In this document: in pieces, positions 8,202-16,609 of the stretch | Layout of the letters: each line of letters starts with the position of its first letter | How positions within the stretch are numbered: position 1 is the first letter of the stretch | Notes under the pieces: model-generated | Databases searched by the model: none | Told to the model about the DNA's origin: nothing | The model's input: the letters and a program-made list of their open reading frames with translations, nothing else | Position numbers and translations under genes: made by a program | Source of the DNA: JACQZU01 sp041908165 | Lineage (GTDB): Bacteria > Acidobacteriota > Holophagae > Holophagales > Holophagaceae | Assembly: GCA_041908165.1 (NCBI GenBank) | Contig: JAYRFV010000107.1 | Span: 1-64,000, forward strand | Length of the DNA stretch: 64,000 bases | Reading direction: 5' to 3'

Positions 8202-10238
8202 ATGCCCATCCACACCACCGCCTGTCCGCGCAACTGCTACAGCACCTGCGGCCTCCGCGTCGAGGTGGAGGACGGCCGTGTCCGCCGGGTCGAGCCGAAT
8301 CCGGACAACCGGGCCACCGGCCAGGGGGTCTGCCTCAAGGGCCTCAGCTACGTCGAGCGGGCGCGCTCGCCCCACCGCATCACCCGGCCGCTCATCCGCC
8401 GGGACGGCGCGTTCGTTCCGCTCCCCTGGGACGAGGCCCTCGACCTCATGGCCGGGGCGTTCGACCGGATCCGCCGGGAATCCGGGCCCCAGGCGGTGTT
8501 CTACTATGCGGGGAGCGGCAGCAAGGGGCTCCTGAACGGCGTGGGGCTGTCCTTCTGGCGCCTCTTCGGCGGCTGCACCACCACCTACGGAGACCTATGC
8601 TGGCCCGCGGGCCTCGAGGCCACCCGGCTCACCCTGGGCGAGAACAAGCACAACGCGCCCTGGGACCTGGAGAACGCCCGCCTGGTGGTGCTCTGGGGCA
8701 AGAACGCCGCCGATACCAACGTCCACCAGATGGACCACCTCGCCCGCGCCCGGGCAAGGGGCGCCAAGGTGGTGGTGGTGGACCCGCGCCGCACCGAGAG
8801 CGCCGAGCGTGCGGACCTGCTGCTGCAGCCGGTCCCGGGCAGCGACGGCGCCCTAGCCCTCGGTCTGGCCCGGCTGCTGGTCGAGCGCGGCCAGGTCGAT
8901 GAACCCTTCCTCCGTGACCACGTGCTGGGCTACGGGGCCTTCCGGACCATGGTCCAGGATTGGACGCTGGAGCGCACGGCGGCTGGCTGCGGCGTGCCTG
9001 CGGACCTCATCCAGCGCTTTGCCGACCTGCTCGGCGGCTGCCGGCCCTTCACCCTCTGCCCCGGCTTCGGCATGCAGCGCTACGGCAACAGCGGGCAGAC
9101 CCTGCGGGCCCTGCTGGCGCTGCCGGTCATCTGCGGCCAGATCGGCCTGCCCGGCGGGGGATGGAGCTACGCCAACCTGCAGACCCAGGTGTTCGGCCCC
9201 CTCAAGGATCCCCTCGACTTCTATCCGCCGGAGCAGCCCGACGGGATCGTCCGGGTGGGGGTCAGCACCGCGCGTCTCGGCGCGGACATGCTGGCCCTGG
9301 ACGATCCGCCCCTGCGCGCCGCCTGGGTCGAACGCGGCAACCCGGTTCCGCAGAATCCGGAGACGCCGAGGGTGATCGAAGCCTTCCGGAAGCTGGAATT
9401 CAGGGTCGTCGTGGAGGAATTCATGACCGACACCGCCCGCGAGGCGGACCTGGTGCTTCCCGCCAAGAACCTGTTCGAGCAGACCGACATCATCGGCGCC
9501 TACTGGCACGCCTACCTCCAGCTGCGCCCGCGGATCGTCGATCCGCCGCCGAACGTGAAGCCGGAAACCGAGGTCTACTGGCTGCTGGCGGAACGGTTGG
9601 GACTGGACCGCGCGGCCATGGAGGAGCGGCTGGTGCCGCCCGGGGGCGAGGAACGCTGGCTGGAGCGGCGCCTGGCGCCCTGGCCCGGGCTCAGCCTGGC
9701 GCGGCTGGCGGAGGGGCCGGTGGCGGCCCCGGGCAGCGAGGAGGTCGCCTTCGCCGACCGTCGCTTCCCGACCCCCAGCGGGCGGATCGAACTGTGGAGC
9801 GAGGAGGCGAGGACCCGCTGGAACCAGGATCCGCTGCCGCGCGCGGCCGAACCCCTGGAGTCCCCCGGCCGGTCCGGCAACGAGGCCTTTCCCCTGCGCC
9901 TGCTCACGCCCAACAGCCGGAACCGGATCCATTCCCAGTTCGGCTTCCTGGACCTGCTGCGGCCCCTCGAACCCGCGCCCCTGGCAACCCTCTCCCCCGC
10001 CGATGCCCGGGCGAGGGGACTCAACCACGGCGACCGGGTCCGCGTCTTCAACCATCGGGGCGAACTGCGCCTGGGCCTGTGCGTGGACCCGGGCCTGCGG
10101 CCGGGGGTCTGCTGCATCCCGAACGGGTTCTGGCTGGCCGAGGGCGCGGTGAACCTGCTCTCCGCCGGGCGGGAGACCGACATGGGTCACGGCGCGGCCT
10201 TCCACGAGACCTGCGTCCAGGTCGAGGCCGACCGGTGA
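8202..10238 (+). CDS. Molybdopterin oxidoreductase, DMSO reductase family catalytic subunit
   Basis: 678 residues. The N-terminal [4Fe-4S] motif is CPRNCYSTC with a fourth Cys in GQGVC, followed by the molybdopterin domains (LVVLWGKNAADTN, VVVVDPRRTESAERADLLLQ) and a C-terminal molydopterin-dinucleotide-binding domain (LLTPNSRNRIHSQFG). In TYGDLCWPAG the Cys occupies the position where DmsA-type enzymes have Ser (GDYS), so Cys is the likely Mo ligand, as in polysulfide/thiosulfate reductases; this alignment is by eye. There is no Tat leader, so a cytoplasmic active site is predicted. The ATG at 8202 fits the conserved N-terminus; a GTG at 8166 would add 12 residues. The stop overlaps the next start (GTGA), giving a two-gene operon. 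Substrate unknown. Confidence 0.88.
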   Translation: MPIHTTACPRNCYSTCGLRVEVEDGRVRRVEPNPDNRATGQGVCLKGLSYVERARSPHRITRPLIRRDGAFVPLPWDEALDLMAGAFDRIRRESGPQAVFYYAGSGSKGLLNGVGLSFWRLFGGCTTTYGDLCWPAGLEATRLTLGENKHNAPWDLENARLVVLWGKNAADTNVHQMDHLARARARGAKVVVVDPRRTESAERADLLLQPVPGSDGALALGLARLLVERGQVDEPFLRDHVLGYGAFRTMVQDWTLERTAAGCGVPADLIQRFADLLGGCRPFTLCPGFGMQRYGNSGQTLRALLALPVICGQIGLPGGGWSYANLQTQVFGPLKDPLDFYPPEQPDGIVRVGVSTARLGADMLALDDPPLRAAWVERGNPVPQNPETPRVIEAFRKLEFRVVVEEFMTDTAREADLVLPAKNLFEQTDIIGAYWHAYLQLRPRIVDPPPNVKPETEVYWLLAERLGLDRAAMEERLVPPGGEERWLERRLAPWPGLSLARLAEGPVAAPGSEEVAFADRRFPTPSGRIELWSEEARTRWNQDPLPRAAEPLESPGRSGNEAFPLRLLTPNSRNRIHSQFGFLDLLRPLEPAPLATLSPADARARGLNHGDRVRVFNHRGELRLGLCVDPGLRPGVCCIPNGFWLAEGAVNLLSAGRETDMGHGAAFHETCVQVEADR

Positions 10239-11530
10239 AGGGCTTCCTGCTGGACCCGCTGCGCTGCACCGGCTGCGAGGCCTGCCGGGTGGCCTGCGCC
10301 ATCGAGAACCGCCTGCCGATGGAACGGGCCTGGCGGACGGTGCACCACGCCAACCCCTGGCACCTGCAGGGGCATCCGTCCTTCCACCTGTCGATCGCCT
10401 GCAACCACTGCGCGCGCCCTGCCTGCATGGACGGCTGCCCGGCCTCGGCCTACGCCAGGGACCCCGGCACCGGCGCCGTCCTGCTCGATCCGGCCCGCTG
10501 CATCGGCTGCCGCTACTGCGCCTGGCAGTGTCCCTACGATGCGCCGGTCTTCGACGCCGGAGCCGGCGTCATGGGGAAGTGCACCTTCTGCGCCGACCGC
10601 CTGCGGGAGGGAAGGGCGCCGTCCTGTGCGACGGCCTGCCCCACCGGCGCCCTCGGGGTCGAGGAAGCAGCCGAGCCCCGCGCGGATCCGGACTTCCCCG
10701 GCCTGTACCCGGGCGGCCTCGGGCCTGCGCTCCGGATCGCCCAAGGCCCGCGCCCCGCGGCCCCCGCCCAGGCGGTGCCGCCGCTCGACGGGACTGCGCC
10801 GCGGCCGGCGGCTCCGTCCGGCCTGGGCGATGAATGGACGCTGTGGGTGTTCACCCTGCTCGGCCTGGGTCTGGTCGGACTCCACCTTGGCTGGACGCTG
10901 GGCGGGCCCCTGCGGGTTCCACCCTGGGGGTTCCTCGCGGTCGGCGTGCTGGCGGCAGGCCTGAGCACCGCCCACCTCGGCCGCCCGGAGCGGGCCTGGC
11001 GGGCCCTGGGCAACCTCCGGTCCTCCTGGTTGAGCCGGGAGATCCTCGGGTTCAGCCTCTTCCTGCCTGCGGCAGCCTGGGCCCAGTCGACCGGGGTCCG
11101 CGGGCCGGGCGCCTGGCTGGGCGCCGGGCTCGGCCTGCTGTTCCTGATCGCGGTGGACCGCCTCTACCAGGTCGCGGAACGCCGTCCCTGGTGGCGGATG
11201 CGGAGTGCCGAGGCGCTGCCGGCCGGCCTCCAGGTGGCGGCCCTGGTGGCCGGGTGGATCCCCGCCTACGCCCTGCTCGGCCTGGCGAGGTGCTGCCTGT
11301 TCCTGGTCGGCGACCGGCACCTCCCGCTGCCGGCGGCAGCGCGGCTGGCCGCCCTGTCGCTTCCCCTCGTGGCCGCTGCGGCCCCGCTTCCACCCTGGGC
11401 CGTCCTCGCCGGAATGCTGGCCGGGGAGGCCCTGGACCGCGCCGGATTCTATGCGCGCCTGCAGCCTCCGGGACCCTCCTCCCTGCTCGGCCCACCCGCG
11501 GTCATTTCCGGGTGCGGGGATCCAGCTTGA
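10235..11530 (+). CDS. Fused DmsB-type ferredoxin subunit and DmsC-type membrane anchor
   Basis: 431 residues starting at a GTG that overlaps the upstream stop by four bases. Residues 1-about 165 hold four [4Fe-4S] motifs: CTGCEACRVAC, CNHCARPACMDGC, CIGCRYCAWQC and CTFCADRL...CATAC. This is the DmsB/NrfC/PsrB electron-transfer pattern. After a Pro/Ala linker (about 165-205), the remaining about 225 residues are a membrane domain with seven or eight hydrophobic segments, beginning WTLWVFTLLGLGLVGLHLGW, like the DmsC quinol-oxidising anchor. In known systems B and C are separate genes; here one polypeptide joins them. With the upstream catalytic subunit it forms a membrane-bound quinol (or quinone) linked oxidoreductase. 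Its 3' end overlaps the convergent gene by 29 bp. Confidence 0.88.
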   Translation: MKGFLLDPLRCTGCEACRVACAIENRLPMERAWRTVHHANPWHLQGHPSFHLSIACNHCARPACMDGCPASAYARDPGTGAVLLDPARCIGCRYCAWQCPYDAPVFDAGAGVMGKCTFCADRLREGRAPSCATACPTGALGVEEAAEPRADPDFPGLYPGGLGPALRIAQGPRPAAPAQAVPPLDGTAPRPAAPSGLGDEWTLWVFTLLGLGLVGLHLGWTLGGPLRVPPWGFLAVGVLAAGLSTAHLGRPERAWRALGNLRSSWLSREILGFSLFLPAAAWAQSTGVRGPGAWLGAGLGLLFLIAVDRLYQVAERRPWWRMRSAEALPAGLQVAALVAGWIPAYALLGLARCCLFLVGDRHLPLPAAARLAALSLPLVAAAAPLPPWAVLAGMLAGEALDRAGFYARLQPPGPSSLLGPPAVISGCGDPA

Positions 11531-12170
11531 AGGTCGCCTCGATCCGGCCGGCGTAGCTGGCCCCACCTGAACTGTTCCGGTAGGTGACCGATCCCTTCAC
11601 CATGAAGGGGGCCTCGCCGCGGCGCAGCTTCCACAGGGTGCTGGTGCCGAAGCGCAGGGTCGGCGCGGCGAAGTCGCCCTGACTGCGGCGGATGTCGGGA
11701 AAGGGGGAGAACCGGACCACCTGCGTCTCGTCATGGAGCCCGCGGACGTCGTGCACCGAGGCGTGGCCCTCGAATTCCAACTGGCCGGAGGGATACAGGT
11801 TCTGCCCTCGGAGTCCCGCGGTGAACCGGAATGGCCCGGCGGCCTTGATCCGCGACCCGTAGAACTGGGTTTCCTCGATGGCCTTCGGCCCGCGGACCTC
11901 GACCCGGTGGTTGAGCATCCCGGTGGGGGGGAACCGCGGATCCTGGGCGGGGGAGAAGGTGAAGGTGACCTGCCCCGAGGGTGATTCCAGCTCCTCGAGC
12001 CAGCCGTGGATGGCCACCTGGAAGGTCTCCGAACGGGTTTCAGGGCCCCTCGGGCCCCGCTGCCGGGTGTTGAGGCTGCCGTGGAGTTCCAGGACGCAGG
12101 CCACCGTGCGGACGAAGGCCGGAGGCTGGCTCAGCAGCAGGGCCGGGGCCGGAGGCAGCAGCGGGGGCAT
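11502..12170 (-). CDS. Hypothetical exported beta-rich protein
   Basis: 222 residues, not firmly recognised. The N-terminus (MPPLLPPAPALLLSQPPAFV) is hydrophobic and may be a signal peptide or be shortened by a wrong start. The body is rich in alternating polar/hydrophobic stretches (VTFTFSPAQ, AGPFRFTAGL, APFMVKGSVTYRNSSG) that suggest a beta barrel or beta sandwich, vaguely YceI-like, but I cannot confirm this. Its 3' end overlaps the fused DmsBC gene by 29 bp in convergent orientation. A GACAAT hexamer sits 6 bp before the ATG with no Shine-Dalgarno, so the mRNA may be leaderless. It is divergent from the FAD dehydrogenase gene across 70 bp. Confidence 0.6.
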   Translation of the reverse strand: MPPLLPPAPALLLSQPPAFVRTVACVLELHGSLNTRQRGPRGPETRSETFQVAIHGWLEELESPSGQVTFTFSPAQDPRFPPTGMLNHRVEVRGPKAIEETQFYGSRIKAAGPFRFTAGLRGQNLYPSGQLEFEGHASVHDVRGLHDETQVVRFSPFPDIRRSQGDFAAPTLRFGTSTLWKLRRGEAPFMVKGSVTYRNSSGGASYAGRIEATFKLDPRTRK

Positions 12171-12176
12171 CCGCCC

Positions 12177-12191
12177 ATTGTCGGATAGAAT
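12177..12191. promoter_or_regulatory. Divergent -10 elements between hypothetical gene and FAD dehydrogenase
   Basis: On the minus strand GACAAT (12182 down to 12177) lies 6 bp before the ATG of the 222-residue gene. On the plus strand TAGAAT (12186-12191) could serve the FAD dehydrogenase with a leader of about 45 bases. The two hexamers are almost adjacent. No convincing -35 is present for either. Confidence 0.35.
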
Positions 12192-12240
12192 CCGTCCTTG
12201 CCATAGGCCTTGATTCCGCCCGAATCCTGCCGGAGCCCGC

Positions 12241-13884
12241 GTGCGCTACTCCCTGTCCAGCCTGCCCATCGAACTCGGCGAGGAAGCCGATGCTCCGGCC
12301 CTGATCCTCAGCCGGCGTCTCGGCGGCAGCGCAGCGGACTACCACGAGGCCGTCCTGGAACGGCTGAGCCTGGACGCGCGGCACAAGGGGGCGATCCGTT
12401 TCCTGGCCAGCCTCGGCTTCCGCTCGGATCGCGACCTGCGGGCCGCGGACCTGCCTCCCGGCTGCCGCCTGGACCCCGCTCCGGAGCCGGGAATCCTCGA
12501 CGTGATCCGCGTCCCGCGCCCCCCGCGCGTGGTGGTCGTCGGCACCGGGCCGGCCGGGACCTTCTGTGCCCTCCGCCTGCTCGACTACGGGATCCGGCCC
12601 GTGCTGATCGAACGCGGGCCGACCATGAGCGAACGCGTTCCGGCCGTGAACGGCCTCTGGCAGGACGGCAGGCTGGACCCCGAGGCCAATGCCCAGTTCG
12701 GCGAAGGGGGCGCCGGGACCTTCAGCGACGGCAAGCTGACCACGCGCATCGGCCATCCGGCGACCCGCTACGTCATCGACACCTTCGTGCGGTTCGGCGC
12801 CGCGCCGCGAATTGCCTGGCTGGCCAAGCCGCATGTGGGCACCGATGTGATCCGCGGGTGCTCGGTGCGGATCCGCAAGGAGGCCGAGCGCCGCGGGGCG
12901 GAGTACCGCTGGAAGGCCCGGCTGGTGGATTTCCGGTGTGCGGCGGACGGGCGGATCCTCGCGGCGGTCCTCGCCGGCGGGGAGGAGCTGCCCTGCGATG
13001 CCCTGGTGCTGGCCACCGGCCACAGCGCCCGGGACACCTTCGGGATGCTCGAGGCGCGGGGCGTGGCGATGCGTCCCAAGCCCTTCGCTATGGGGGTGCG
13101 GGTGGAACATCCCCAGGACCTCATCGACCGGTCCCAGTACGGCCCCTCGAAGGGCCATCCGAGCCTGCCCCCGGCCGACTACAAGCTCACCTGCAACTTC
13201 GGCGTGTCCCGCGCCGCCTACAGCTTCTGCATGTGTCCCGGAGGCGAGGTGATCCAGTGCGCCTCGGAGCCGGGGGGCGTGGTGGTGAACGGGATGAGCA
13301 GCGCCGCCCGGGCGTCCGGCTTCGCCAACAGCGGCCTGGTGGCCAAGGTGGGGCCGGAGGATTTCGGCGGGGCCGGCATCCTCGCGGGGATGCACTTCCA
13401 GCGGCGCTGGGAGCAGGCCGCCTTCCGGGCCGCCGGAAGCACCTACGGGGCTCCCGCCATGGGCGTCCAGGATTTCCTCCAGGCCCGGCCGAGCGGCCGC
13501 CTCCCGCCGACCAGCTTCCGGCCCTTCGCAGTTCCGGCGGACCTCCGGACCTGCCTCCCCGGCGTGGTCGTGGAGCAGCTCCAGGGCGCCCTCCCGGTCT
13601 TCGACCGCAAGCTCCGCGGCTTCACCAGCCGCGAGGCGATCCTCCTGGGAATCGAAAGCCGGACCAGCAGCCCGGTGCAGGTGCTCCGGGGCGAGGACGG
13701 GGAATCCCCCACCCATCCGGGCCTGTTCCCGTGCGGGGAGGGTGCCGGGTTTGCCGGCGGCATCACCAGCGCAGCCGTGGATGGGCTCCGGGTCGCGGAG
13801 TGGATCGCCCGCCGGGCGGGGGCGCCGGGGCACCCGGCCTTCACCCAGCCGGCGAAGGCCGGAGGGGGGCCGGGAGAGGACTGA
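12241..13884 (+). CDS. FAD-dependent dehydrogenase (COG2509-type)
   Basis: 547 residues from a GTG at 12241. After an N-terminal lead of about 95 residues comes an FAD-binding Rossmann motif (VVVVGTGPAGTFCALRLLDYG, about 98-118), then AQFGEGGAGTFSDGKLTTRIG and LVLATGHSARDTFGML, which are the conserved blocks of the uncharacterised FAD-dependent dehydrogenase family COG2509. The C-terminal part ends with the FAD-closing motif FPCGEGAGFAGGITSAAVDG. Members are cytoplasmic; substrate is not established. Length agrees with the family (about 530-550). It stands between a divergent hypothetical gene and the polyphosphate enzyme 73 bp downstream, so it may be alone in its unit. Confidence 0.85.
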   Translation: MRYSLSSLPIELGEEADAPALILSRRLGGSAADYHEAVLERLSLDARHKGAIRFLASLGFRSDRDLRAADLPPGCRLDPAPEPGILDVIRVPRPPRVVVVGTGPAGTFCALRLLDYGIRPVLIERGPTMSERVPAVNGLWQDGRLDPEANAQFGEGGAGTFSDGKLTTRIGHPATRYVIDTFVRFGAAPRIAWLAKPHVGTDVIRGCSVRIRKEAERRGAEYRWKARLVDFRCAADGRILAAVLAGGEELPCDALVLATGHSARDTFGMLEARGVAMRPKPFAMGVRVEHPQDLIDRSQYGPSKGHPSLPPADYKLTCNFGVSRAAYSFCMCPGGEVIQCASEPGGVVVNGMSSAARASGFANSGLVAKVGPEDFGGAGILAGMHFQRRWEQAAFRAAGSTYGAPAMGVQDFLQARPSGRLPPTSFRPFAVPADLRTCLPGVVVEQLQGALPVFDRKLRGFTSREAILLGIESRTSSPVQVLRGEDGESPTHPGLFPCGEGAGFAGGITSAAVDGLRVAEWIARRAGAPGHPAFTQPAKAGGGPGED

Positions 13885-13957
13885 CCGCGGGCCCTCCTGG
13901 ACAGCCGGGAGGAAGGGATCTAGCGTGGGGGTCCCACCCTCGAATGCGAGGCCGCCC

Positions 13958-15436
13958 ATGTTCGAGTCCGCCGAGCTAGGCCACCGGGTCCCGAAGGAGG
14001 CCTTCGACGAGGAGGTGCCCGCCCTCCGCGAAGCCCTGCTGGATGCCCAGTACGACCTCGTCGCGGCGAAGGCCTTCCCGGTGGTCATCCTGGTCGCCGG
14101 CGTCGATGGGGCCGGCAAGAGCGCCGTGGTCGCGACCCTCAACGAATGGATGGACCCGCGCCACGTCCAGACCCACGGCTTCGACGACCCCACCGACGAG
14201 GAGCGCCAGAGGCCGTTCATGTGGCGCTACTGGCGCGCGCTCCCGCCGAAGGGGAGGATCGGGATCTTCGACGGCAGCTGGTACAGCTGGCCGATCCTCG
14301 AGGCGGGCATGGGCCGGATCGACACCGAGCGGCTCGACCAGGACATGCAGCTGGTCAAGCGCTTCGAGCAGATGCTCACGGAGGAGGGTGCGCTGGTCCT
14401 GAAGTTCTGGATGCACCTCTCCAGGGATGTGCAGAAGAAGCGCCTGAAGAAGCTCGAGGCCGACCCGGCCACCCGCTGGCGGGTGACCGACCGGGACTGG
14501 AAGCACTTCAAGCGCTACGACGACTTCCGGGCGGCTTCCGAACGGGCCCTCCGGCTCACCAGCACCGCGTCCGCGCCCTGGCTGGTGGTCGAAGCCACCG
14601 ATCCGCGCTACCAGAAGCTGAGCGTCGGCAGGCTGGTGCTCGACCGGCTCCGGACCCGGCTCGCGCAGGGCGCCCCGCCGTCGGTTCCGGTGAAGGCGCC
14701 GCCCTCGGTGCGCCCGATCGACGAGCTGAACCTGGTCCGCGCCCTGGACCTGACGCAGAGGCTGGAGCGCACCGACTACGAGCGGCAGCTCGCGGAGCTG
14801 CAGGGCAGGCTGGCCCTGCTCACGCGCGAGCGCGGCTTCCGGAAGAGGGGCGCGGTGCTGGTCTTCGAAGGCAGCGACGCGGCGGGGAAGGGGGGGAGCA
14901 TCCGGCGGATTACCCAGGCCATCGACGCGCGGATCTTCCAGATCATCCCGATTGCCGCCCCCACGGAGGAGGAGCGCGCCCAACCCTACCTGTGGCGGTT
15001 CTGGCGGCACCTGCCCAGGCGGGGGCACCTGGCGATCTTCGACCGCTCCTGGTACGGCCGCGTGCTGGTGGAGCGCGTGGAGGGGTACTGCTCCGAGGCG
15101 GACTGGATGCGCGCCTACGGCGAGATCAACGACTTCGAGTCGCAGGTGTCCCGGAGCGGGGCGGTGGTTGCCAAGTTCTGGCTCGCGATCTCCAAGGCCG
15201 AGCAGCTCCGCCGCTTCAAGGCGCGGGAGGCGACCGCCTTCAAGCGGTTCAAGATCACCGAGGAGGACTACCGGAACCGCAGGAAGTGGAACGCCTACGA
15301 GGCCGCCGTCTGCGACATGCTGGACCGCACCAGCACGGAGATCGCGCCCTGGACGCTGGTGGAGAGCGAGGACAAGCTGTTCGGCCGGATCAGGATCCTG
15401 CGAACCCTCTGCGACCGGATCGAGGCCGCGTTGTAG
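13958..15436 (+). CDS. pap: Two-domain PPK2 enzyme, polyphosphate:AMP phosphotransferase type
   Basis: 492 residues made of two consecutive PPK2 domains, the architecture of polyphosphate:AMP phosphotransferase (class II PPK2), which makes ADP from AMP and polyphosphate. Domain 1 (about 1-240) has Walker A GVDGAGKS; domain 2 (about 255-492) has EGSDAAGKGG, the Walker B region FDRSWYGRVLVERVEG and the lid motif FKITEEDYRNRRKW. In domain 1 the equivalent Walker B stretch is FDGSWYSWPILE, so the conserved Arg is lost and that domain may be structural only, as reported for other enzymes of this type. The ATG at 13958 begins MFESAELGHRV. The next gene starts 8 bp after its stop. Confidence 0.9.
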   Translation: MFESAELGHRVPKEAFDEEVPALREALLDAQYDLVAAKAFPVVILVAGVDGAGKSAVVATLNEWMDPRHVQTHGFDDPTDEERQRPFMWRYWRALPPKGRIGIFDGSWYSWPILEAGMGRIDTERLDQDMQLVKRFEQMLTEEGALVLKFWMHLSRDVQKKRLKKLEADPATRWRVTDRDWKHFKRYDDFRAASERALRLTSTASAPWLVVEATDPRYQKLSVGRLVLDRLRTRLAQGAPPSVPVKAPPSVRPIDELNLVRALDLTQRLERTDYERQLAELQGRLALLTRERGFRKRGAVLVFEGSDAAGKGGSIRRITQAIDARIFQIIPIAAPTEEERAQPYLWRFWRHLPRRGHLAIFDRSWYGRVLVERVEGYCSEADWMRAYGEINDFESQVSRSGAVVAKFWLAISKAEQLRRFKAREATAFKRFKITEEDYRNRRKWNAYEAAVCDMLDRTSTEIAPWTLVESEDKLFGRIRILRTLCDRIEAAL

Positions 15437-15444
15437 GATGGCGG

Positions 15445-16593
15445 ATGGCCCCGAATCCGGTCATCCCCTGGTTGGTTCTCGGCATTCCTGTCGCCTTCGT
15501 GGTGGTGGCGGTCGGCACCTTCATCGTCCGCTGGTCGCGGCTCCGGAAGGGCACGGGGCAGGATCCTGAGGCCCTGCTCCTGGGGGCGGTGTCCACCAGC
15601 CTCCGCGAGCGCGGGGAGCTGGCCGCCTCGCTGGGCGACCTGCGCACCCTCCACGAGCGCATCCTCGAGGCCCTCCCCTTCGGCCTGCTGTGGGTGGACG
15701 CGAGGCAGCGGATCGCGGGCCTCAACGCGGAGGGGCGGAGGCTCCTGAAGGTCAATCCCGGCGTGGTCGGCCTGGAGGCCGGGTTCGTCCTCGAGCCCTT
15801 CCCCTGGCTGCTGGACAGCTTCGAGCGGGCCGCCGGCCCGGCCGGCTGGCGCTGTTCCGGGGGCGGGCGCCGCTGGCGCCGGCGGCGCATCGAGGTGCCC
15901 GACAAGATGGGCGCCCTGGTGGAATTCGAGGACATCACCGAGGCCGAGAACGAGGAACAGCGCAGGCAGCTGCGCGAGCGCTTCGCCGAACTGGGCGAGA
16001 TGACCGCCGGCGTGGCCCACCAGATGAAGAACGGGCTGGCCGTCCTGAAGGGGCACGCCCAGCTGCTGCGGCGGGAGGGGCACCCGGAGACGGGACAGGT
16101 GCTGTTCGAGGAGGCCGTGGCGCTCGAAGGGGTGGTCCAGGGATTCCTGCAGTGGGCCCGCCCGCTGGATCCCCAGGTCCGCGCGCTGGACCTGAGGGAG
16201 GTGGCCTCTGCGGTGCTTGAGGAGATGCGGAAGCGGCCGGCGGCCCGCGGCCTGCTTCTGGACCTGTCGGGGGAGGGAGGGGCCGAGGGGGATCCGCTCC
16301 TGCTGCACCAGGCCCTCCTGAACCTCGTGGAGAACGCCTGCCAGGCATCCGCCCCTGGCGGCCGCGTCGAGGTGCGCCTGGAGGAGCGCCGGGTCCAGGT
16401 CCTGGACCGCGGGCCCGGGATTCCTCCGGACCGCGTGCAGCGGGTGTTCCGGCCCTTCGAGAGCGGTCGGCCGGACGGCACCGGGCTCGGCCTTCCGCTG
16501 GCCCTCAAGTGGGCCAACGCCCAAGGTGCCGACCTGAGCCTCCAGCCGCGGGAGGGGGGCGGCACCTGCGCCGATCTCCGCTGGCAGCGATGA
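15445..16593 (+). CDS. Membrane-bound PAS sensor histidine kinase
   Basis: 382 residues. One N-terminal membrane helix (VIPWLVLGIPVAFVVVAVGT) is followed by a short helical linker, a degenerate PAS domain (about 75-170, ALPFGLLWVDARQRIAGLN), and a HisKA/HATPase core. The phosphorylated His is in GVAHQMKN (about 192); the N-box is NLVENACQ, G1 is DRGPGIP and G2 is GTGLGLP. It is of the NtrB/AtoS-like class by its H-box. There is almost no periplasmic loop, so it senses a cytoplasmic or membrane cue. No response regulator is adjacent; the nearest in the window is at 62.0 kb. nadE follows 16 bp downstream. Confidence 0.88.
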   Translation: MAPNPVIPWLVLGIPVAFVVVAVGTFIVRWSRLRKGTGQDPEALLLGAVSTSLRERGELAASLGDLRTLHERILEALPFGLLWVDARQRIAGLNAEGRRLLKVNPGVVGLEAGFVLEPFPWLLDSFERAAGPAGWRCSGGGRRWRRRRIEVPDKMGALVEFEDITEAENEEQRRQLRERFAELGEMTAGVAHQMKNGLAVLKGHAQLLRREGHPETGQVLFEEAVALEGVVQGFLQWARPLDPQVRALDLREVASAVLEEMRKRPAARGLLLDLSGEGGAEGDPLLLHQALLNLVENACQASAPGGRVEVRLEERRVQVLDRGPGIPPDRVQRVFRPFESGRPDGTGLGLPLALKWANAQGADLSLQPREGGGTCADLRWQR

Positions 16594-16609
16594 GCGCAGA
16601 ATAGCCCCC

